Source of the DNA: JANSWY01 sp965228955
GTDB lineage: Bacteria > Bacteroidota > Bacteroidia > Cytophagales > Cyclobacteriaceae
Length of the DNA stretch: 64,000 bases
Assembly (NCBI GenBank): GCA_965228955.1
Contig: OZ245848.1
Coordinates: 4,464,001-4,528,000, forward strand
Direction: 5' to 3'
Each line of letters opens with the position of its first letter. Position 1 is the first letter of the stretch. The notes beneath the pieces were generated by a model. It saw only the letters and a program-made list of their open reading frames with translations, did not search any database and was not told where the DNA came from. The translations under genes and the position numbers were made by a program. This document shows positions 25,942 through 34,783 of the stretch, one piece after another.

Positions 25942-27048
25942 TCAGACTACTTCTCTGGAAAAGTATTCACTCGGAGATGTCCCCATAATTTTCTTAAATG
26001 ATTTGTTGAATGTTGTTTTGGAATTAAAACCCGCTTCCTGAGCTATTCCAAAGAACGTCAGGTTTTTGGTTTTATCCATTTTTGCAAGTTCAATAAACTC
26101 TTTGATCCTGAAATAATTGATATACTCAAAGAAGTTCATTCCAATTTTCTCATTGAGTAACCTTGCCACATCTGGCTTATTAACTCCTAGCATATCTGCC
26201 AGATCAGATTTCATCAAACTTCTGTTGAGGTACGGCTTCTTTTCTTCCATCAGCGTTTCGAGCTGAATTTTAAGCTTTTCCAGTTCTTTACTGCTAAGTT
26301 TAGACTGAGCATATTTAGTTGAAGCAAGCTGATTTGATGTTTTAAATAATTCCGGTTCCTTAATGGTATAGAAAGAAATAAACAAAATGAGAAACCCAAT
26401 CGCTAACCATATAAAAGGTCTTGCTTCCCTCTCTATCCAGCTATCCCCAATAATTCCAATGATGTAAATGGTTAACCAACAAAGAAGGCATAATCCAACA
26501 GCTATCAGGAAGTTCTGGAAGAAGCCAAATTTGACTGAATAACTGGATTCATGGGATAGCAATTTTTTCCTCTCGAGAAATAACTGAACAGCTTTAAACC
26601 AATAGGTAAAATTGACTATTAACCCAGTTCCCATAAACACTATTACAACACGGAATAACTCTCCACTTTCAAACCTTTGATTAATCAACTCCCGTGGTGC
26701 AAAAACATAATAGTATGACACCACAATTGCGTAAACTAAACCTGGGATATAGTGAATCAAATCTTTAACAGCGAAACTATTCCTCTCAGATAATGAGCTC
26801 TTGGCAAAAAGATAGACTGTTGCCCCAAACAGAAACACAGAATACTCGGCCAGACTGTATAACCTTTGAATCCCATCAAAAGTAAATATCCATATCCTTC
26901 CCAGAAGTCCAATCATCATTACTACTACCAATACTATAAGGTAAGGATTAATCGAAGCTCTGATTTTGCTTGAAAATGTATAAATCACAAGCAAGAACAA
27001 ACTTTGTAAAAAGGCGAAATAAACCAGTTGATTAAGGAAAACTTCCAT
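25942..27048 (-). CDS. Membrane-bound AraC-family transcription regulator
   Basis: 368 residues. The N-terminal ~230 residues form about seven membrane helices without a recognised sensor domain, and the C-terminal ~95 residues are a double helix-turn-helix of AraC type (DLADMLGVNKPDVARLLNE, FGIAQEAGFNSKTTFNKSF, GTSPSEYF). This 7TM-AraC layout is common in Bacteroidota, where a membrane signal is passed directly to DNA binding. It is flanked by a secreted protein upstream (29 bases) and the TonB-type receptor downstream, so the three may respond to one signal. Confidence 0.85.
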   Translation of the reverse strand: MEVFLNQLVYFAFLQSLFLLVIYTFSSKIRASINPYLIVLVVVMMIGLLGRIWIFTFDGIQRLYSLAEYSVFLFGATVYLFAKSSLSERNSFAVKDLIHYIPGLVYAIVVSYYYVFAPRELINQRFESGELFRVVIVFMGTGLIVNFTYWFKAVQLFLERKKLLSHESSYSVKFGFFQNFLIAVGLCLLCWLTIYIIGIIGDSWIEREARPFIWLAIGFLILFISFYTIKEPELFKTSNQLASTKYAQSKLSSKELEKLKIQLETLMEEKKPYLNRSLMKSDLADMLGVNKPDVARLLNEKIGMNFFEYINYFRIKEFIELAKMDKTKNLTFFGIAQEAGFNSKTTFNKSFKKIMGTSPSEYFSREVV

Positions 27049-27077
27049 TGCCGCAATTTGCTTATTAATAAGTCAAA

Positions 27078-27767
27078 CTATTGTAGAATAAACTGGTTCA
27101 CATGTTTCACTCCTGTGCGATCCATTGTAAGACTCGTTTCATAAAACTTCTTAAAAGCTTCTTCATTATCCCACTCCGTAATGGTAAAAAACTCAGGGTT
27201 GTAGTAGTATCCATAAGGCGATTCACCTTCTTGCAATTCCAGTACTATTTTTCCTTCTTTTCCCAGAGTTTTTCTCCAGTTAGATTTAAATACATCAAAC
27301 TCCTCTACTTCACCACTCCAATATGAAGTTGCGACATAAAATTTCTCCGGATTGATCGTGATCTCCTGATCTCTTTCAACCTTCCAGTAGGTCAGATTAA
27401 AAGTGGTCCAAATAGTTCTTCTTCTCTCATGAAATTGTGGGTATTCCTGAAGGATATCTTCCGTGAATTTCACACGGTTTTCATAGTCAGTCCACTTAGC
27501 AAGAATAAAAACAGCCGGCCAGTAGTTTCCTTGTGTTGGTGGATTTTTCAGTCTACTGGAATACTGCGGAACGTATCCCCATTTTTGAGCTATTGCCACA
27601 GCTTTTGAGAAGTATTCTTCGCGTTCTTCAACTGCTTCTTTGTTGGTATTTAACAAGAGTAAATCCAGCGCTTCTCCCTTCTTCAAGGAGATGGTCTTCT
27701 CCTGTGCTTGTCCTAAATAAAAAGTAGCTAATGCCACAAGTGATAAAAGTAAATGTCGAAAACTCAT
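27078..27767 (-). CDS. Secreted protein with two dimeric alpha/beta-barrel-like repeats, function unknown
   Basis: 229 residues with a signal peptide ending near residue 21 (FYLGQAQ). The mature protein seems to contain an internal duplication: PAVFILAKWTDYENRVKF and EFFTITEWDNEEAFKKF occupy equivalent places ~110 residues apart, in a beta-alpha-beta pattern like NIPSNAP/ABM domains. No catalytic residue is evident. It precedes the AraC-type gene by 29 bases on the same strand, so it may take part in sensing. Duplication is seen by eye; fold is inferred. Confidence 0.6.
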   Translation of the reverse strand: MSFRHLLLSLVALATFYLGQAQEKTISLKKGEALDLLLLNTNKEAVEEREEYFSKAVAIAQKWGYVPQYSSRLKNPPTQGNYWPAVFILAKWTDYENRVKFTEDILQEYPQFHERRRTIWTTFNLTYWKVERDQEITINPEKFYVATSYWSGEVEEFDVFKSNWRKTLGKEGKIVLELQEGESPYGYYYNPEFFTITEWDNEEAFKKFYETSLTMDRTGVKHVNQFILQ

Positions 27768-27799
27768 AAATTCTTTTTTTTATTTGCCAATGTTACGAC

Positions 27800-27898
27800 A
27801 TGAGTTTCGATGGAGTTGACAAAAAGTGGCCTGAAGAAGTACAGATACGGTATGCGTACGAGTATTTGGGTGAAATGATTGATGAATCCTTAAATTAA
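27800..27898 (+). CDS. Possible small ORF of 32 codons
   Basis: A short plus-strand frame from ATG to TAA encodes MSFDGVDKKWPEEVQIRYAY and 12 more residues (32 in total). The composition looks protein-like, but it has no homologue I recognise and no clear promoter. It could be a remnant of a larger gene. Weak call. Confidence 0.2.
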   Translation: MSFDGVDKKWPEEVQIRYAYEYLGEMIDESLN

Positions 27899-27910
27899 TG
27901 CCGAGTAAAA

Positions 27911-27946
27911 TAAAAATCCCTGACAATTTAACATTATCAGGGATTT
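27911..27946 (-). terminator. Terminator of tRNA-Leu(CAA)
   Basis: On the minus strand, stem AAATCCCTGA pairs with TCAGGGATTT across a 13-base loop and is followed by a T-rich run, directly after the tRNA. Confidence 0.7.
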
Positions 27947-27948
27947 AG

Positions 27949-28032
27949 TACCCAGGGCCGGAATCGAACCGGCACGGTATTGCTACCATTGGTGTTTGAG
28001 ACCAACGCGTCTACCAGTTCCGCCACCTGGGC
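27949..28032 (-). tRNA. tRNA-Leu (anticodon CAA)
   Basis: An 84-base gene on the minus strand. It has a 7-base acceptor stem (GCCCAGG with a closing G-T), a TTCGATT T-loop, a long variable arm and an anticodon loop CTCAAAC, giving CAA, which reads UUG codons. The discriminator base is A. A terminator hairpin follows immediately. Confidence 0.95.
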
Positions 28033-28112
28033 CTAGGTTTCTGGTAGTTTCAGGTATTATCCTGAAAAGGATGGCAAATGTATCCAAAGAATATTATTAA
28101 TGCAATAGGGAA

Positions 28113-28315
28113 TTGAGTTTTGAGTTTGGAGTTTTGAATTTAGAGTTTTGTGGCTTCTTAGACTTTCTGCAATAAGTAGCTGTTGACAGTTGACAGTTGA
28201 CAGTTGACAGTTGACAGTGATTAACGGTTAGCAGTTAACTGTCAACTGAAATATTCTCATTAAGCCATTACTAGTAGATCTACCAAAAGTCAACTCCAAA
28301 CTCAGAATTCAAAAC
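28113..28315. repeat. Patch flanked by imperfect inverted repeats
   Basis: About 200 bases upstream of the tRNA-Leu(CAA) on the minus strand. The left arm (about 28113-28140) contains GAGTTTGGAGTT, matched in inverted form by the right arm (about 28289-28315, AACTCCAAACTC). Between them lies a heptamer array. No ORF is inside. It resembles a small non-autonomous palindromic element, but no target-site duplication was confirmed. Confidence 0.4.
28182..28216. repeat. Tandem heptamer array GTTGACA x5
   Basis: Five perfect head-to-tail copies of GTTGACA. A partial inverted copy (TAACTGTCAACTG) lies about 20 bases downstream, so the strand can fold back on itself. It sits inside the larger inverted-repeat patch. 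Confidence 0.9.
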
Positions 28316-28317
28316 AT

Positions 28318-28349
28318 AAAAAAACCACCCTCGAAAATCAAGGGTGGTT
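28318..28349 (-). terminator. Terminator of the gene at 28383-28976
   Basis: Minus strand: stem AACCACCCT pairs with AGGGTGGTT across a 9-base loop, then a T run. It ends transcription of the secreted protein gene just upstream on that strand. Confidence 0.8.
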
Positions 28350-28382
28350 TCCCAAAACCAATAAATGTAAATAAAATGAAGA

Positions 28383-28976
28383 TTAAAGTTTTACGTCAGT
28401 TGCTTTGACAATTTCTTGATCTTTGTACAATAATACTGTTACACCATCTGATGCCACTCTGCTAAGGTCATATGCCTTTGCTCCTTGTGTAGCCTCTTCT
28501 TCGTAGATAACATCGCCTTCATCGTTTAGGATGTAAAGACTAAAGCTGGTTTCCGCTTTTTCATCTACATAGATTTCAAACATTCCATCGTATGCAGATT
28601 CTTTTACATGAACCATGTGGCCATATTTTTCTTCAGGTGACTGAATTACTACAGTCTCTGTTAAAATTTCACCATCAGCTTCAATCTGAAAGGAATAAGT
28701 TCCAAATGGAAGTTCACTTAAATCAAACGGTTTGATAAATCCTTGCTCTGATTTAACTGTCTCAGTATATAATACTTGTTTGTTTTCGTCTAAGAATTTA
28801 ATTTTTACAAATCTCTCTCCTTCGTTCTTGTAGATCAATCGATAGGTTCCATCTTCCACATTCCATACTTTGAAATCAGTTACGTAATTCAAAGAATCCC
28901 CAGCGAACGCCACGTTAGCAGATCCGATAACTGTTATCAGGGCTGCAATTAAATTGATTGTTCTTCTCATAGTCAT
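28383..28976 (-). CDS. Secreted beta-rich protein (paralogue 1)
   Basis: 197 residues with a signal peptide ending near residue 26 (NVAFAG). The mature protein contains two beta-sandwich-like units; the first (GTYRLIYKNEGERFVKIKF to LPFGTYSFQIEADG) resembles the strand pattern of type IX sorting tails or DUF3244-like domains, but the usual C-terminal signature is not complete. It is a close paralogue of the next gene on the same strand: same length, with shared segments such as FKVWNVEDGTYRLIYKN and SEQGFIKPFDL. The function is unknown; a cell-surface or periplasmic structural role is a guess. Confidence 0.65.
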   Translation of the reverse strand: MTMRRTINLIAALITVIGSANVAFAGDSLNYVTDFKVWNVEDGTYRLIYKNEGERFVKIKFLDENKQVLYTETVKSEQGFIKPFDLSELPFGTYSFQIEADGEILTETVVIQSPEEKYGHMVHVKESAYDGMFEIYVDEKAETSFSLYILNDEGDVIYEEEATQGAKAYDLSRVASDGVTVLLYKDQEIVKATDVKL

Positions 28977-29300
28977 AATTGTTGTTGTTATTAATTATGA
29001 TTTTCACAGCAAAATTCACATTACATTACGAACTCTGCAAGCTTTTTGTTATTTTTTTATATTAATTTTTAATAATAAGTAGATTATATTAAAAATATAA
29101 TAATATCAATATGTTGTTTTATTCCTTTAGAATTGACCTATTTTATATTCAATAATTGCGTTTAATCCCTTAGAATATTTTGCGACTTGTAATTAGGTCA
29201 TCAATAACAGAATAGAACGTATAAGGTATTGTGATTTTTTATTGATTGAGAAATATAGCGCCCATCCTCCTACTACAAAGGATGGACACTAACTGAAGTA
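28977..29300. other. AT-rich spacer between the two paralogues
   Basis: 324 bases, very A/T-rich, with no ORF. The part next to the 28976 start resembles the leader of the other paralogue (AATTATGAT and an ACAAAATT-like stretch), so the duplication probably included the leader. Near the 3' end of the upstream paralogue a CCATCC/GGATGG hairpin (about 29263-29285) lacks a T run. Confidence 0.5.
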
Positions 29301-29894
29301 TTAAAGTTTTACAGTTGATTCTTTGATCATCCCATCTTGATTGTATACAAGAACGGTTACCTGGCTAGAAGCAACCTGGCTAAGGTTATAAAGTTTAGTA
29401 CCAGATGATAATTGCTCCTCATAGATAGTGTTTCCTGCTTCATCAAGAATATACATGCTCAATTCAGTGTCAGCCTGCTGGTTCAAGGCAAGCGAAAACT
29501 GCTTTGAATCCTGAAACTCTTTGATTGAGATTAAATCAGAATATTTCTCAGATGCTGTTTTGATAGTAATTGATTCTGAATAAGTTCCCTGGTCAGAAGT
29601 TAGTTTAAATGTATAAGTTCCTGCAGGTAAAGAATTCAAATCAAAAGGCTTAATGAACCCTTCTTCACTATGAATTAATTCAGAATATAATATTTGTTGA
29701 TTCTCGTCAATAAATTCAATCTGGATCTGTTGTTCTCCAGAATTTTTGTAAATCAATCGATAAGTTCCATCTTCTACTTCCCAGACCTTGAATCTGGCTT
29801 CCATTAACGTTGAGTCAATTGGGAACGCGACGTGTGCAGCACTGATAACTATTAAAAGAGCTGCAATTGTTTTTACAAATTTTCTCATGGTCAT
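29301..29894 (-). CDS. Secreted beta-rich protein (paralogue 2)
   Basis: 197 residues, homologous to the gene at 28383-28976. The signal peptide ends near residue 25 (AAHVAFPID). Matching blocks are FKVWEVEDGTYRLIYKN, IEFIDENQQILYSEL, EEGFIKPFDLNSLPAGTY and YILDEAGNTIYEEQL. The C-termini end alike (KESTVKL and KATDVKL). Sequence divergence is moderate, so the duplication is not recent. No enzyme motifs. Upstream is an AT-rich 290-base gap without recognisable elements beyond a shared leader. Confidence 0.65.
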   Translation of the reverse strand: MTMRKFVKTIAALLIVISAAHVAFPIDSTLMEARFKVWEVEDGTYRLIYKNSGEQQIQIEFIDENQQILYSELIHSEEGFIKPFDLNSLPAGTYTFKLTSDQGTYSESITIKTASEKYSDLISIKEFQDSKQFSLALNQQADTELSMYILDEAGNTIYEEQLSSGTKLYNLSQVASSQVTVLVYNQDGMIKESTVKL

Positions 29895-30185
29895 AATTTC
29901 TTGTTGTAAATCAAATTATGATATCTACAACAAAATTGAGGTATCGTTGCGAATCACACAAGTATTATGACATTTTTTTACACTGATTTTCAATAAAATG
30001 ATGATTTTTTTAATAATCTCATAATTTAAATATCAGCTTCTGCTTGTTTTGAAAAAATTGCAATCAGATGATTGTTTTACTGCAATTACACCAACAAAAT
30101 TAGCACTTAACAAGTAAAACAATCATCCTTTTTGGATAAAAATTAGAAATACTATCAATATTTCCTTAGAAATTTAACATTACCA

Positions 30186-31187
30186 CTACATTGAAGAAGC
30201 AATTGGGTAATAAATATTGGTAATCCATGAAGTCGTGTCTTTTACATGCATTGGGTCTGTAATGTATTGCTCCATTGGGTTACCTGCTGTTATACCTCTA
30301 TATTCTAAATATTTTTTCAGAGACTCATGGGTTTCTGCCAGCTTATGATAAGCACCTCTATGTACCGCTTTGACAGCCCGCACAAGTTCGGATTTCTTTA
30401 AGTACACATTTTCACTATCAACGCTTACACTATCGGAAACTGGAATTCCGGCAACCATTTGAATATCTGTAGTGCCTAAACCTTCATAAACTGCAAATGG
30501 AGCACCAGCCATTTCTATTCCTGAAGTCTGGATTAATGTCATGATTTCGCCATACATCTGTCCCATTTTCGAACTAATCATTGCAGGATCTTCTGGCATC
30601 TTGCTCTTTATTGCAAGGTAATATCCTGGTTGAATCCATTCAGCAGACACTTCTGCATTCACATCAGGCATTGATTCGGCGTATTCCTTAAGTTTGCTTA
30701 AACCATTTTCATAGTCAGGGCCAAGAAAGCCATCTATCATCAATCCAAAAATCTTCCCGGAACCTTCCATTTCCTGATCGAATGTCCAGGTAATTTCAGT
30801 ACTTCCATCAGATTCTTTTAGTATATAGGATGCTTTTGGCTCACCTCCCATTCCAAAATCCATTCCCATATTGACCGTATAACCATCTATACTTTCAATC
30901 CACATTGAACCTACTCCTACATCCTCATTCCCATTCCAACCCATTCTGGCTCCAACTCCAAAGGCGGAACCGTCGTAGGTGTATGTTGCATTTGGGTCTT
31001 TCTCATACCATGGTGACCATTTATTGAACTGTTGTAAGTCGTTCAGAATTGCTAAGACTTTAGCCGGTTTGGCGTTGATTGTTACACTTCGTTCCATATG
31101 AGCCTGGTTAGGCAAGGAATAAAAAACAATAGCTCCTATCACAACCAGCACAAGAACTATTATTCCCAGAACTTTAAGAATTTTCAT
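30186..31187 (-). CDS. SRPBCC-domain protein with a GyrI-like C-terminal domain
   Basis: 333 residues: one N-terminal membrane helix ~5-26 (VLGIIVLVLVVIGAIVFY), an SRPBCC/START-like domain ~30-175 (HMERSVTINAKPAKVLAIL, WSPWYEKDP, ITWTFDQEM) and a GyrI-like/AraC effector-binding domain ~180-333 (GYYLAIKSKMP, VHRGAYHKLAETHESLKKY). Both domains bind small hydrophobic ligands, so a ligand-binding or sequestering role at the membrane is likely. It has no DNA-binding part. It is transcribed alone. Confidence 0.8.
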   Translation of the reverse strand: MKILKVLGIIVLVLVVIGAIVFYSLPNQAHMERSVTINAKPAKVLAILNDLQQFNKWSPWYEKDPNATYTYDGSAFGVGARMGWNGNEDVGVGSMWIESIDGYTVNMGMDFGMGGEPKASYILKESDGSTEITWTFDQEMEGSGKIFGLMIDGFLGPDYENGLSKLKEYAESMPDVNAEVSAEWIQPGYYLAIKSKMPEDPAMISSKMGQMYGEIMTLIQTSGIEMAGAPFAVYEGLGTTDIQMVAGIPVSDSVSVDSENVYLKKSELVRAVKAVHRGAYHKLAETHESLKKYLEYRGITAGNPMEQYITDPMHVKDTTSWITNIYYPIASSM

Positions 31188-31272
31188 GATTTAAATTGAA
31201 TTAAGTGGTTAGGTTTATTTTTTATGTACTCATTAAATTACAAGAAATTGAGGATATTAAAAACAGCACTAC

Positions 31273-31692
31273 TTGATAATAGAAAAACAATATCTAGACA
31301 ACAGAAAGCTTGCAGGATTTTGGACCAGAATAATGGCACAAAACATTGATGTGTTGTTTTCCATATTTGTCTTCTTCATCTTTTACGTGATCGGTCTGGA
31401 TACTTCTCTTACCATTTATCTCGGCGCATTTTTTACCCTTTGTTACTATATTGGATTCGAGGCATCATCATTTCAAGCAACGCCGGGTAAAATGATAATT
31501 GGAATTGTAGTAACAACAAACAATTTTGAAAAAATTACTGTTACTCAATCGGTCATTAGAACACTCGGTAAAATCCTATCATTGTCAGTCTTATTTGTGG
31601 GTTTTTCAATGATTGAGTTTAATAAGCGCAGAAAGGGATTACATGATTTCATTGCAAATACCCAGGTGATTTTTAAAGAAAAAGGTCAATAA
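31273..31692 (+). CDS. RDD family membrane protein
   Basis: 139 residues with a start at TTG (31273). The RDD signature is visible: LAGFWTRIMAQNIDVLF with Arg and Asp in the first helix, three to four membrane segments, and the conserved QATPGKMIIGI and RRKGLHDFIANTQV. RDD proteins are of uncertain function, with some linked to ion exchange. It lies 81 bases upstream of the UPF0114 gene on the same strand. Confidence 0.8.
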   Translation: MIIEKQYLDNRKLAGFWTRIMAQNIDVLFSIFVFFIFYVIGLDTSLTIYLGAFFTLCYYIGFEASSFQATPGKMIIGIVVTTNNFEKITVTQSVIRTLGKILSLSVLFVGFSMIEFNKRRKGLHDFIANTQVIFKEKGQ

Positions 31693-31773
31693 TAGTATTG
31701 AAATTAAGATTTTGATTAAATTAATGGCTGATTAGTACTGAACATATCATAAAAGGAAAACGATCAATAGACA

Positions 31774-32352
31774 ATGAGTAATTCTGGATTAAAGAAGTTC
31801 GAGAATTTTTTTGAAGGATTCATATTTTGGAGTAGATGGGTACAAGCCCCTCTATACACTGGTTTGGTAATTGGAGCTTTCTTGTATTTAGTAAAGTTCT
31901 TCCAGGAGCTATGGCATATTGCCTCAGATATCTTTCATCTTACTGAATTAAAAACTATGCTAGGGATTCTTAGTTTAGTGGACATCTCAATGGTAATGAA
32001 CCTGGTGGTTATGGTTACTATTGGTGGTTACTCAATATTCACTAGTAAAATTGATGTTGATCAGCATGAGGATAAGCCGCTTTGGTTAGATGGATTAGAT
32101 GCAGGCCAATTGAAAATTAAACTTGCAACATCCCTCGCCTCTATTTCTGGGGTTCAACTTTTGAAAACATTTATTGATTTCAAAGGTGCAGCTGAAAGAG
32201 ACAGTTACTATGGAGTAATCATTGAGATTGTAATTCACATGGTATTCATATTCTCTGCGCTCCTACTTGCTCATACGGAAAAAACTCTACACTCTTATCC
32301 GCACGGGTCTCACTCTGGTGATTCTCATGGAGAAGAGACTGAAGAACATTAA
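31774..32352 (+). CDS. UPF0114 (YqhA-like) membrane protein
   Basis: 192 residues, three to four membrane helices. The family pattern is clear: FFEGFIFWSRWVQAPLYTGL at the N-terminus, LVDISMVMNLVVMVTIGGY and LKIKLATSLASISGVQLLK. A histidine-rich C-terminal tail (HSYPHGSHSGDSHGEETEEH) might bind metal. The function of the family is unknown. A clear terminator follows. Confidence 0.85.
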   Translation: MSNSGLKKFENFFEGFIFWSRWVQAPLYTGLVIGAFLYLVKFFQELWHIASDIFHLTELKTMLGILSLVDISMVMNLVVMVTIGGYSIFTSKIDVDQHEDKPLWLDGLDAGQLKIKLATSLASISGVQLLKTFIDFKGAAERDSYYGVIIEIVIHMVFIFSALLLAHTEKTLHSYPHGSHSGDSHGEETEEH

Positions 32353-32378
32353 GATTTTAAAAATGTCAATAAATTGAA

Positions 32379-32408
32379 AAGACCGATGTTGCTCATCGGT
32401 CTTTTTTT
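32379..32408 (+). terminator. Rho-independent terminator of UPF0114 gene
   Basis: Stem AAGACCGATG pairs with CATCGGTCTT around TTGCT, followed by seven to eight T residues. Confidence 0.9.
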
Positions 32409-32413
32409 ATGTT

Positions 32414-33463
32414 TTAGTGTGACCAGTCGTAGGTATCAAGTTTTTCCAAAGCAGCTACCAATAAATCAATGGACGCTTTTATGTCCTTTTTGTGTGCCAT
32501 TTCAATGACTTGGTGCAAGTGTCTGGTAGGAATCGAAATTGCACCACTTATAGCTCCTTTTTTTCCCATACGCTGAATTCCAGCAGTATCAGTTCCTCCT
32601 GCAGTTAAAATCTCTGGCTGCCACTTAATACCATTATCATCCGCTTGCTTTTTTAAGTAATCTACCATTCGGTAATCGGCAATAGTCATAGCATCCATAA
32701 TCTTTATGGCCGTACCGCTTCCCAATTTAGTCACCTGTTCATGTGGCTGTGCACCAGGTAGATCAAAGGCAATAGTCGTGTCCAGAGCAATTCCAAAATC
32801 TGGATTAATATTATGGGCCGCAACATTAGCCCCTCTTATCCCAACTTCTTCCTGAACAGTAAATACTCCATACACATCAAATGGAATATCTCCTAAATTC
32901 CTCAAGGCTTCAATCAGTATAAATACAGAAATTCTATTGTCAATTGATTTACTGTTTACACAATCTCCCATTTCTATTAAATCACGTTCTCTGGTAATAG
33001 GATCACCAACCTTTATGATTTCTTCCACCTGTTCTTTTGGCATTCCAAGATCTATGAAGTAGTCTGTAGTTTTTGCCACCTTATTTCTTTCCTCGGGACT
33101 CATCACATGAATTGGTTTACTGCCCATCACTCCAATAACATCCTTTTTCCCGTGAATAATCACCCGTTGAGCAGTTAAAGTCTTTGGGTCAAAGCCTCCT
33201 AGCGTATGAAATCTCACAAAGCCATTATCGTCAATATGCGTTACAATAAACCCGATCTCATCCATATGAGCAGCAATCATTACTCGCTTGTCTGGATTTT
33301 TCCCTTTCTTAATAGCAAACACATTTCCCATGTTGTCGACCTCTACCTCATCCACCAAATCAGAAACCTGCTCTATTACGTAATCTCTTATTTCCTTCTC
33401 AAAACCCGGAGCACCCGGTTTTTCACAGATGTTTTTTAGTAATTCAATATTGATAATATCCAT
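32414..33463 (-). CDS. M42 family metallopeptidase
   Basis: 349 residues of the M42 (glutamyl aminopeptidase/TET) family, cytoplasmic, cutting N-terminal residues from peptides. Metal and catalytic residues are in place: His66 and Asp68 in AAHMDEIGF, Asp175 in KSIDNRIS, Glu205-Glu206 in TVQEEVGIRGA, Asp in LDTT, and the C-terminal His of PTRHLHQ. The family usually has DDR where this has DNR, a minor change. It is a single gene with a short spacer from the divergent PLD gene. Confidence 0.9.
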   Translation of the reverse strand: MDIINIELLKNICEKPGAPGFEKEIRDYVIEQVSDLVDEVEVDNMGNVFAIKKGKNPDKRVMIAAHMDEIGFIVTHIDDNGFVRFHTLGGFDPKTLTAQRVIIHGKKDVIGVMGSKPIHVMSPEERNKVAKTTDYFIDLGMPKEQVEEIIKVGDPITRERDLIEMGDCVNSKSIDNRISVFILIEALRNLGDIPFDVYGVFTVQEEVGIRGANVAAHNINPDFGIALDTTIAFDLPGAQPHEQVTKLGSGTAIKIMDAMTIADYRMVDYLKKQADDNGIKWQPEILTAGGTDTAGIQRMGKKGAISGAISIPTRHLHQVIEMAHKKDIKASIDLLVAALEKLDTYDWSH

Positions 33464-33628
33464 AGAAGCAATTTAGCTAAGACCTGTTGTAAAAATCAAA
33501 CAATATTCTGTTTGCAAGCATTTAAAATAGAAAGTCAGACCTAGAAAATAAAGGATCAATGACTATATTGATATATATCATTTAATCAGCAATAACTGAC
33601 CGGTATATTCACGCAACATCTTAGGTGC

Positions 33629-34783
33629 ATGCAACCAAATTACGATACACAATCATTTGAACATATTAGGTTAGTAGATGGAGGAAAACCATACTTCAAC
33701 CTGCTGCGACAGCTAATTGCATCAGCCAAGAAGCTGATTCACCTTCAATTATATCGTTTCGATGATGACCAAACAGGACAAACTATTCAAAGTGAATTGA
33801 TTCGTGCAGCAAATAGAGGGGTTACGATTAAAATAGTGATTGATGGGTACGGTAGTAGCGATGTATCGGAAGAGTTTATCAATACATTTAAAACTAATGG
33901 AATTGAAATCTCATATTTCTCCCCAATTCGGTTCAACTTAAAATTTCGAATAGGCAGGAGATTACATCACAAGTTTATTGTAATTGACGGATACAAAAGT
34001 CTGATAGGTGGAGTAAATATTGCTGATAAGTATCATGGTAGCCCAACTGAGGCACCTTGGTTGGATTTTGCAATTTACTTAGAAGGCAAAAACTCTGAGA
34101 GATTGAATTTATTTGCTGAAAATATCCTCAGTAAAAGAATCGATCTCAAAGCAGGAAGAGTGCTTGATCTGGAAGTTTCCAAAGAAGATGTAAGATTCCT
34201 GGAAAATGATATTATCAGAAGAAATCTTCAAATCAGGAGAAGCTATTACGAAGCAATCTATCATGCAAAAGAATCTATAACGATTGTTGCTGCATACTTT
34301 GTTCCGAGGTATCGCTTATTGAAGTTACTATTTAATGCCGTTGAAAGAGGTGTTGATGTAAAGCTTGTTCTGCCAAGTGTATCTGACACCTATTTATATG
34401 AAATGACAGTCAAGCATTTTTACTCAAGGCTACTTAGGCATAAAATTCGCATATTTGAATATAAGCCAGCTGTTTTACATGCAAAGGTCGCTGTGATTGA
34501 TAATAAATGGTCCACCATTGGGTCTTACAATTTAAACGATTTAAGCGACCTTCTTAGCACAGAATTAAATGTGGAAGTACGCAATTCAGATTTTGCAGAA
34601 TACTTTAATCAAAGGTTGGAAAACATAATTGACAGAGAAACAGCGGAAGTTGAACCCTCAACTTATTTAAGAGCTTCACTTTTCGACAAACTTAGGTGGC
34701 GGTTTTATTATAGAATCTACATTTATTCTATCAGGTTGTTAAACCTATTAACCTCAAGGGAACGAAGAAACTTTCTAGAATAG
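33629..34783 (+). CDS. Phospholipase D-like protein, cardiolipin synthase type
   Basis: 384 residues with two HKD motifs: His114/Lys115/Asp120 in LHHKFIVIDGYKSLIGG and His284/Lys286/Asp291 in LHAKVAVIDNKWSTIGSYN. The lack of membrane helices and the layout match ClsB-type cardiolipin synthases or related phosphatidyl transferases. It joins phospholipids or phosphatidyl groups at the inner membrane. The two HKD motifs are both intact, so the enzyme is expected active. Its stop abuts the convergent Wzi-like gene. Confidence 0.85.
   Translation: MQPNYDTQSFEHIRLVDGGKPYFNLLRQLIASAKKLIHLQLYRFDDDQTGQTIQSELIRAANRGVTIKIVIDGYGSSDVSEEFINTFKTNGIEISYFSPIRFNLKFRIGRRLHHKFIVIDGYKSLIGGVNIADKYHGSPTEAPWLDFAIYLEGKNSERLNLFAENILSKRIDLKAGRVLDLEVSKEDVRFLENDIIRRNLQIRRSYYEAIYHAKESITIVAAYFVPRYRLLKLLFNAVERGVDVKLVLPSVSDTYLYEMTVKHFYSRLLRHKIRIFEYKPAVLHAKVAVIDNKWSTIGSYNLNDLSDLLSTELNVEVRNSDFAEYFNQRLENIIDRETAEVEPSTYLRASLFDKLRWRFYYRIYIYSIRLLNLLTSRERRNFLE

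Noticed and set aside
27800..27898. Confident small protein gene
   Set aside because: Only 32 codons, no homology I can recognise and no clear promoter; kept at low confidence.
28182..28216. CRISPR array
   Set aside because: The repeat is seven bases with no spacers and there are no cas genes nearby.
28113..28315. Insertion sequence
   Set aside because: No transposase ORF and the arms are imperfect; listed only as a repeat patch.
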